NCBI GenBank assembly: GCA_028753945.1
Contig: JAPNXP010000014.1
Span: 1,984,001 to 2,048,000 of the forward strand
DNA: 64,000 bases
Source: Hexactinellida sp. DTS-2022
Taxonomy: Eukaryota; Porifera; Hexactinellida
Direction of reading: 5' to 3'
Numbering within the stretch: position 1 is the stretch's first letter; each line of letters begins with the position of its first letter. Below the pieces are notes generated by a model. The model saw only the letters and a program-made list of their open reading frames with translations, was not told the origin of the DNA and made no database searches. A program made the position numbers and the translations under genes. This document shows positions 56,721 through 64,000 of the stretch, piece by piece.

Positions 56721-57207
56721 ACCTTATTATAGGAAATTCACGCGCCATGAATTTAACGCTCCATGAAATTAACGCGAATTGGAGCTGAACATTTTCAAAT
56801 ACATGAAATTAATTAACGCGAATAAATTTTAGAAAAAAAATCAAGATTATTAATCTCCTGATTAAAACTATTTATTGTGCCCAAATAGACTTCCAATCTA
56901 TTTGATAGACATGGTATATCCTTTCAACTTAGTTGCACATCTGAAAATATGTAGCTCGGAAGTTAATCCATCCATTGTATAATTTCATTTGTAATAAATA
57001 ACTTCGCTACTTTCTACCGATGGAGTTTTTTTCATAAACATAAAAAAACAATCGGTAGGAAGTAGCGAGGTTTTTAATACAAACGCCGATGATCGGTGGA
57101 TAAGTAAAGTCTTATGCTAATTAGCAGGAAATGAATGTCATGGAAATTAACGCGATTTAGAGAAATTCGCGTTAATTTCATTGCGAGTTAATTTCCTATA
57201 ATAAGGT
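56721..57207. mobile_element. MITE with ACCTTATTATAGGAAATT ends
   Basis: ACCTTATTATAGGAAATTCA with ATGAAATTAACGCG is mirrored by CGCGTTAATTTCAT and TTTCCTATAATAAGGT, 487 bp overall. A second hairpin inside (CTTCGCTACTTTCTACCGAT with its complement, about 57,002-57,072) may be another tiny element. No coding sequence. Confidence 0.78.
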
Positions 57208-57515
57208 ATTCAAATTGTAGTTGAGTTGAAATCTTTTACTATGGTTTTTTCGGAGGCATAGAATACGATTCTGAACCCAAAGTGGCGACATTTCATAGTA
57301 TTTGCAGAATATAAGCGCTAAATATTAGACTTATATAGTACTACGTGTTACCATAGGAGATTTTTGGGTTTGTTTGGGGAGTGCAAATAACAAATTACGC
57401 ATAATATAATTATAGTTTTCAAATTAAATGTGTGTTTATAACAGAGATTACCATTCCCCGCCCAAATTGATACACTAGGCTCTGAATAGTATCGGAATTT
57501 TTGATATTAATTCAA

Positions 57516-58010
57516 AGGCCTGTTGCGTGTAAAATTGAGGCACATGTAATTTTGAGTCAAATGCATTAGTGGACCATGGATATTACTTGACCGTGTAATT
57601 TTGAGTCAAACCAAGTTCCTTTTGTGTAATAATACATACATTCCGACTCCATCTTATTTTGACAAATATAATTTTTAAGATTGTATTAATTTGATTGAAT
57701 GATTTAACAATTGACTATCAATTAAAACTCAATTCAAGAGCTCAGTTGGAACTCGTTTTTCTAGAAGTAGTCAACCAATTACCGGGGCTAATAGTAATTT
57801 CTAAATATTCAGATAAAATTGAACAAAGAAACATTTATAAATTCTATAAGTATTTATAGAATCCGCTCTAGTGATAACATTGGACTGTATGTATTATTAC
57901 ACAAAAGGAACTCGGTTTGACTCAAAATTACACGGTAAAGTAATATCCATGGTCCACTAATGCACTTGACTCAAAATTACATGTGCCTCAATTTTACACG
58001 CAACAGGCCT
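57516..58010. mobile_element. Foldback MITE with ~125-bp terminal repeats
   Basis: AGGCCTGTTGCGTGTAAAAT at the left and ATTTTACACGCAACAGGCCT at the right. Pairing continues inward through ATGTAATTTTGAGTCAA, GGACCATGGATATTAC and AGTTCCTTTTGTGTAATAAT. 495 bp. TGTAATTTTGAGTCAAA occurs twice in each arm. Confidence 0.85.
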
Positions 58011-58253
58011 ACATGGAACTTCAAACCCGAAAGAGATTCTGTAAAATAATTATTTTCTTTGAAGAAATTCTGCCGGCCGCAAAAAGTAATTTGCCGGCCG
58101 CATGCGGCCTGCAAATGAGCGGTTGCGAAACACTGCTCTAAAGAACTTTAAATGCAATTATTTGTAAAAACTTTACCCTGATATATTAATTTATGGGTCT
58201 TCCTTATCGAAACCCAAATTAGTGTGTACTTCTATTGAAATGTTGGCAAATGT

Positions 58254-58560
58254 ACACTAACCAGCCAAAGTATTTGAGTAAAATATTTTTAGTGCATACT
58301 CAATATTCGTCTAGTAGTACTTATTGACGGCTGTTTAAACTACTCTGAAATGACTATATATATCTTACTATAGTTATACATTTAAAAATATTATGATTTA
58401 TGCCATTATCAATTGTCTATTGTGTGGCATAAGTGTCTCTGTCACGTGCCACTTGCGGCACAAGTGTATTGTGACTATATCTCAGTTACCTAGAAGCTGG
58501 AAATACTGTAATAATCTGCAAATTATATTTTTATATACTATATTCCATGAATAATTCCTT
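58254..58560. mobile_element. Tc1-like MITE, third copy, 3' truncated, inverted
   Basis: CACTAACCAGCCAAAGTATT, then GACGGCTGTTTAAACTACTC, TCTTACTATAGTTATA and CGTGCCACTTGCGGCACAAG match the complement of 2690-2944. The other end is not seen. Confidence 0.7.
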
Positions 58561-58594
58561 AAAGTTGCTAAAGTAGACAATCTCTTGTTTACTA

Positions 58595-59160
58595 TTGATG
58601 TATACACATGGCCCGCTTCCAGAAATATTGGCATATTATATGACATTTTTAAATTTTATCCTTATAAATCTAGGTGTTTTCAACACCCTTTGGAATATAG
58701 CTGTTAACATTTGCTATGGAAGACATCATCCTCCAACTGGCTCAGCTATTCTCTTAATGGTACTGAAATTATTTAATCCATCAGCAACTGTTTGATCACT
58801 TTCCGAACCAATGTGACCTATTGAAGCGAGGAATGCTGCTATTGCTAATACGGTATTTACTGCCGCAATTAATCGTGTAGGTACTGAAATCTTCCTAACG
58901 AATTTATTTCAGGTGATGGAAAACCGGCTCATAATGATTTGGTCATTTTTATGGTTCTAGTTACGTTTCGGCTCCTGATGGTAGTAGAACACCCGAGGTT
59001 TCTAGATTAGATGATGGGTTATTAATAACTCAATTAGATCTAAATCTCATCAGGCAGATAAAAGATAATTGGGGATTTCAAATGACTGCTCGTTATGAAA
59101 TTTATGCTGATCTGCTTACACGCTACACTAAGCCCACTTTTAAGAAACATTTGAATTAAT
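58595..59160 (+). pseudogene. Unidentified coding remnant
   Basis: A frame with FNTLWNIAVNICYGRHHPPT and GSAILLMVLKLFN stops at 58,795. After frame changes, RLDDGLLITQLDLNLIRQIK and DNWGFQMTARYEIYADLL, TRYTKPTFKKHLN end at about 59,159. The second part looks like the amphipathic C-terminal region of some protein rather than random sequence. I do not recognise a family. Given the surroundings a transposon protein is likely, but that is inference. Confidence 0.3.
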
Positions 59161-59622
59161 ATATTTACTTGAACGATTTAGTAACTTATTAATTGGACAA
59201 GGAAATAAATTTATATTGTACTGAGTTGATTAGATCTATAATTTTGATCATCACTAAACTTTCCTTGACTTTTATATTTTTTTAACGCAATCAATTGAAT
59301 TTCTTTTTTGGAAAATTATTTAAACTTTGATTAAATTGTCTCAAATATTTATGCATAGTACTCATGTCAATTCGAGGAAATCTCATGTTTGGGGAATAAC
59401 TACAAATTGACCATTTGATGCTGTTGTCTTATCTTCAGGTTCAAAAATAAATCCCCCTCTACTACAAGTTAAATAGAATTCTGATATGTAACTATATTTT
59501 TATGAATTTATATTTAATTGATGATGGGAAATTGCTACCACACTTCGTGATCTTCGAATAAAAGGCCATACCACTGATTATACCATGGATTACTTAAAGT
59601 CCATTGATAAATAGGTTATTTA
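59161..59622. other. No feature recognised
   Basis: AT-rich sequence, no supported frame or repeat. Confidence 0.4.
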
Positions 59623-60196
59623 CAGGGAATGAAAGGTTCACGCACGAACTTGTTGAACTTGAACTGAACGAACTGAACGCAATGCTTTTAAGGGATTCAC
59701 GGTGAACGAACTGAACGAACGCCAACTGTTTCCGAACGGCAATTGAACGAACTGAACGAACTGAATTGAACGAATTGAACGGATTGAACGAACTAAACTG
59801 AATAAAGATAAATTATTAATATAGATCCATTAAATATAAAAGGTGACTGCAAGTGCTAATTCCGGACATCCCTAGTGGACTCATGTCTCTTAGCTTAGAT
59901 TCTAGCTTCTTAACCTGAACTTCAATAACAGCTTGGAGAATCGAACAGTCTATCATAAACGGAATAGTTCGACCTACTCACTGTACACTGAACGAACTGA
60001 ACTAATTGAACGAACTGAACGAACTTAATTGATCGGATTGAACGGATTGAACGAACGCTGGTTAGCCCGTGAACGAACTGAACGAACGCTGGTGGAGCTG
60101 AAGTTAGGAGGTGAACTTGAACGAACTGAACGTGCGTCAATTTAAGATGAACTGAATTGCGTCAATTATGTCCGTTCGTGAACCTTTCATTCCCTG
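59623..60196. mobile_element. hAT-type MITE with GAACGAACT repeats, perfect 8-bp TSD
   Basis: 574 bp from CAGGGAATGAAAGGTTCACG to CGTGAACCTTTCATTCCCTG, flanked by GTTATTTA on both sides (59,615-59,622 and 60,197-60,204). Much of the interior is TGAACGAACTGAACG-type repeats, which produce spurious reading frames on both strands. Confidence 0.9.
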
Positions 60197-60234
60197 GTTA
60201 TTTATATTTATCTCCATAACTAGTAATGATAGAC

Positions 60235-61790
60235 GACAACCAACCCATTCGAATTATATAATTCACAAAATTGTAACATTCGAAATATAGAATTCACATA
60301 ATTGTAAAAACACATTTTTTTGACGATGTAATCATCACCTCAAGGTGTCAAGACCCATTTGTAGAGGTGTTATGTGGCATAAGGATCAATTGATACATTT
60401 GAAATTTATTTCTATCTTCTATAATCTCCGAGATTTATGATATTTAATTAATTAGTCTAAATACTTATTAATAATATTTATAATATAACACCAATTTCAA
60501 TGTCAACTTACAATTATTAAGTAGATTATTTTGTCATAAATAATTAATTAATTAATTTGGCTATCAAATTTCAATTCCGCACACTCGATAACCCCTAATA
60601 AACAAATTGGAAGCATCTATATAAGTAATATACTGACTGAATTAATTATAATTAATTACGTCAGTATATTAACAGTGCAATAATATTCTCGCAGAAGTAA
60701 ATATAATCACATAATCTGTCGTTGTTATGAAATATATAATCTTTTTTTTCAATTGGAAAATTGAAGCCTACTCGATCTCACAAGTTGAATCAATATAATA
60801 ATAACGAGTTGAAACAATAGAATTAAATTAACACTTTCAATTGAACTATTAGTCAACAAAGAAAACTTGCAACTCAATTGTGGCACAAACGAAACCCAAT
60901 TTAAAAATTCGTGCACTGTGAAAAGGTGTAGAATTTAATTCTCTATCGAATGGATATAATTTAAATATTCGCGCACTATTTATTGTTCCTGTTTAAATAT
61001 TAAACAGGTGCAAAAATGTGTCCAAAAATTTTTAATCAAAAATCGTGACCCCAGGTGCACATCTGTTCCATCACCAACAATAAACAGTGCGCGAAAATTC
61101 AATTTATATGCATTCGATAGAGAATCTAATTCTACACGTTTTCAGTGCACGAATTTTTAAATTGGGTACGTTTGTGCCACAATTGAGTATCAAATTCCCT
61201 TTGTTTACTAACACTTCAGTTCAAATGAAAGTGTTAAATCTGATTCTATTGTTTCAACTTGTGAAAATTATATTGATTTAACTTGTGAGATCGAGTAGGC
61301 TTCTATTTTCCAAATGAAACTAAGATTTTACATTCCACAACAACGACAGATTATGTGATTATATTTACCTCTGCTTAGAATATTCTTGCACAATGGATAC
61401 ATGGCATTTTTAATTCTAATTAATTCGCTGTGTTTAACTTATAGAGATGGTTCCAAATAGATTATTGGGGTTATCGAGTGCGCTAAATTCAAATATTATA
61501 GTGAAATTCGATTTAAATTAATAATAAGTGCAAATAATTGAACTTAATTTATTTTTCTGTACATAATAATGGTGTTAAATTATTAATTTATTAATTAAAT
61601 ATTTATACTAATTAATTAAATATCATAAATCTCAGAGATCACAGAAGATAGAAACAAACTTTCAATTTATCAATTGATCCTTATGGCACGTGCCACCTAT
61701 ACAAGTGGGTATTGACACCTTGAGGTGATGATGACATCGTTAAAAAAATGTGTTTTTACAATTTTTGTAATTCGATATTTAAAATGGGTT
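60235..61790. mobile_element. Giant palindromic (foldback) element, ~1.55 kb
   Basis: The left arm (about 60,235-60,967) and right arm (about 61,087-61,790) are complements with roughly 10-20 percent divergence and some indels. Paired blocks include CCAACCCATTCGAATTA with ATATTTAAAATGGGTTAG, CACCTCAAGGTGTCAAGACC with its match near 61,710, and GACAGATTATGTGATTATAT with its match near 60,705. The centre (60,968-61,086) holds TGCAAAAATGTGTCC. No reading frame with protein-like character. Part of the same element occurs at 47,545-48,060. Divergence of the arms implies age. Confidence 0.82.
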
Positions 61791-61857
61791 AGTTGATTTT
61801 GGGTGATGACCCAACACTCACATAAAAAATGCTGAGTCATCAGCTATTATATTCTAC

Positions 61858-64000
61858 CATGAACTACTATACATAAGGACTGGAAACCACAATTGAAAAC
61901 TGGACCATGGACAAAATAGAAGTGCATCGATTTTTTTGTCTATTACTACTAATTTTGAACTTTAAACGTGAATACGTTGGTTTTAGGTGGATTCAAGACT
62001 AAACATTGCCTGGAAGTGCATTTAAATTGTTTATATTTAAGGTATTATTAACGACCCATAAACATTGAAACTATATTTTAGTATATGTATTTGCTTTCGT
62101 AGTATGTTTAGATTTACTTTTTATCCGGGATTCTGCTGGCAATAATTGTTACCCTGAACTACTACGTACTAACTTTAATTTATTCTGATTAATTTAGCTT
62201 GTCACATGCCTAACACATGTTCTGTTTTCGGGTGCAAGACTAATTACAGAGGCCATCCTAGTGGTACAGTTTTTAAACTTCCTAAAGGTCCACCTGATGT
62301 AGTCCACGCTTGGATTAGAGCCCTCCATAGAGAGAAAACAGAAGATCTGTTAACGGATAAAATTTTTATCTGCATTCACCACTTTAGAGAACATGACCTA
62401 ATAAGAGTCGACAGAATTTTACAAGCTAATGGGACTTACAGCGAAATACCAAATGAAAGACCTAGTTATCGTCCTAATGCAGTACCTGTAATTTTCAAAG
62501 ATTGCCCATCTCATTTCACCTCAACTGCTGAGACATCTAAACGCTTTAGTAGAGAGTCAAAGGATGAGGAAAATTTTGTTAAGAGCCTCAAGGAAAGTCT
62601 AATAGAGGAACAACGAGAAAAAGCGCGTTTTTCCTTGGATTCTTTTGAAGACTTCAAACAAAAACTATCCATGACAAATTTGAAATACAATTGGGCAATT
62701 TTGTATTCTTCATGTAATACACTACATCTCATCAAGCCTCAGTTGTCTAAACTGTCTGTCAAGATTGAATCAACAATAACGATCAATAAAGATTTAACCG
62801 TTTCAGCGATTAGTTGCGAACAGCAAGTACAGTTGCCTTTTAACAAAATCACGGACCTACGACAAATAGAACACCTTCTTGACTATATTCAAGATTTCCA
62901 GCCGAATTTTGATGTATTAGAAATTGATCCTGTTCTCAAAAACATCAGAGAAGCATCAGAGAGTTTACGATCAGCAATTTCTATTTTAGAAAGTTCACTA
63001 TCCACAGATGAATTTTTTGAAGAACCTCGTAATACATCTTATTTGCCCAGTCTATATTTCCTAATTTGTCAACTCGAAAACTTGCTTGTTCCCGTGAATT
63101 TATTAATTTTAAATTTATAAATTAATTTCATTTTGTTTTCAATTTTTAGACTATTGCCTTGAAAGCACATTTAATTTCACCTGCCTGCTACAAGTTTCTT
63201 CAATCATTAGACAGTCTCATTCTCCCGACAACAAGATCTCTTCGTCTCTTATCTTGTATTGGATTGGAGAATGACTATTCAATTATACTCAAAAACTTAA
63301 CTGCCAACTTTTCAGAGAGGGAGCGTCATGTTGTACTCAATATGGATGAAATACACGTTACATCAGATATTTCATACACAGGTGATTTATAATAATAGTA
63401 CTCAAGACCCTGTTTACTATATACATAGTTACTGAAAACTTAGCACCTTCATCATTTGGGGGGAAAGATTATTGGAGACATAGATCCTACAGCTCCAACT
63501 AAAAAAGTATTTGGTCTAATGGTATATAGCTTATTCAAGAAATGGTCACAAGTTGTGAGACTTTGTCCCTCCAATTTTTCTACTGCAGATGAACTTTATC
63601 CGTTTGTGAGATCTATTATAATAGATATCGAAAGATGTGGTCTATTCATTGAAGTACTCATTGCAGATAATTTTCCAATGAATGTCCGTTTATTTAAACT
63701 TTTTTCCTCAGATAAAAAGACTCTAGCCCCTGAAGTTCCACATCCAATTAGTTCAGACCGACTACTCTTTATTCTTTTTGATTTTGTACACATACTAAAA
63801 TCGATACGAAACAACTGGCTGAACTTGAAAGATCATGATCGTACATTTATATATCCCGACATCCTACTCTATCCCTCGTTCAGTGAAACTAATATTTTGA
63901 ATAAGGCCAAGTTTAATGACATACGATTATTGTACAAGTATGAGGAACACTTACCGTTAAACAAGCTCATAGGTTAAATTATAAGGCCTGCTGGCCTACA
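61858..64000 (+). mobile_element. P-element, 5' part, running off the window
   Basis: CATGAACTACTATACATAAG and ACTGGACCATGG at 61,858-61,912 resemble the left end of the P element at 50,285 (CATAGCCTACTAAACATAAG, CCTGGACCAGGG), in the same position relative to the transposase start. The transposase follows at 62,206. The right end is outside the window. Confidence 0.65.
62206..63977 (+). CDS. THAP9/P-element transposase, N-terminal two-thirds, probable introns
   Basis: A cut-and-paste transposase. The start at 62,206 follows AATTTAGCTTGTCAC. Residues 1-97 are a THAP finger: C5, C10, W36, C56 and H59, ending PNAVPVIF. A charged linker and a helical region follow (ITDLRQIEHLLDYIQDFQ). GTGAAT at 63,094 and TTTTTAG at 63,149 bound a 56-base phase-0 intron; without it the frame continues TIALKAHLISPACYKFL. 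The RNase H-like core begins with VVLNMDEIHVTSDISY (Asp at 63,345-63,347). A second intron likely starts at 63,382 and ends at TTAG (63,443), after which FGGKIIGDIDPT, IEVLIADNFPMN (Asp at 63,666-63,668) and LFDFVHILKSIRNNWLN follow. The phase fits only if one base is removed from the G run at 63,458-63,463. The frame stops at 63,977, shorter than a full P transposase, so more exons probably lie beyond the window. Confidence 0.82.

Noticed and set aside
59922-60140. Frame encoding a repetitive FVQFVQ/RSIRSI protein
   Set aside because: It is the GAACGAACT repeat of a hAT MITE read on the minus strand, with no sign of a real gene.

Overview
This 64 kb window is AT-rich animal DNA made almost entirely of mobile elements and a satellite array. 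Several coding relics (THAP/P element, Tigger/pogo, hAT, PIF/Harbinger, MULE-FLYWCH, RAG1-like, Ty3/gypsy, Helitron), short AT-rich introns and many foldback MITEs indicate a metazoan nuclear genome, most likely an invertebrate. I cannot name the species. I see no rRNA or tRNA gene, operon or CRISPR array. Only one short reading frame (3.43-3.87 kb, signal peptide plus membrane segment) looks like possible host coding sequence.

Layout. 0-2.4 kb: decayed Harbinger element (nuclease plus Myb/SANT partner). 2.4-7.5 kb: MITEs, a small block of a 79-bp satellite and the small membrane-protein frame. 8-11.1 kb (minus strand): relics of a Mutator-like transposase and a THAP transposase. 11.8-13.8 kb: nested MITEs and hAT-type repeats. 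13.8-16.0 kb: a decayed RAG1-like (RAG1/Transib superfamily) transposase with a MITE inside. 16.3-17.6 kb: hAT fragments. 17.9-21.6 kb: a Tigger/pogo element with both ends, carrying a 1-kb foldback and a 0.55-kb MITE. 21.6-23.5 kb: Ty3/gypsy RNase H and integrase fragments. 25-27 kb: hAT ends around other repeats.

27.5-47.5 kb: a satellite field with a ~79-bp monomer that switches orientation near 39.7 kb. A 6.5-kb Helitron sits inside one monomer (29,832-36,330) with textbook A|TC...CTAG|T boundaries. Three short non-autonomous Helitrons, two of them head to tail, and several MITEs also sit in the satellite.

47.5-64 kb: one arm of a palindromic element, MITEs, and a P element (about 50.3-56.5 kb) whose 3' part holds a nearly intact MULE (53,643-56,270), which in turn holds a MITE. 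Then come more MITEs, a 1.55-kb giant inverted repeat (60.2-61.8 kb) and a second, fresher THAP/P-element transposase that runs to the window edge.

The genes do not form a host pathway. Each coding unit is a selfish element, and the informative signal is the order of insertion: satellite, then Helitron, then MITE; P element, then MULE, then MITE; Tigger, then foldback and MITE; RAG1-like, then MITE. The RAG1-like relic is the most notable item.
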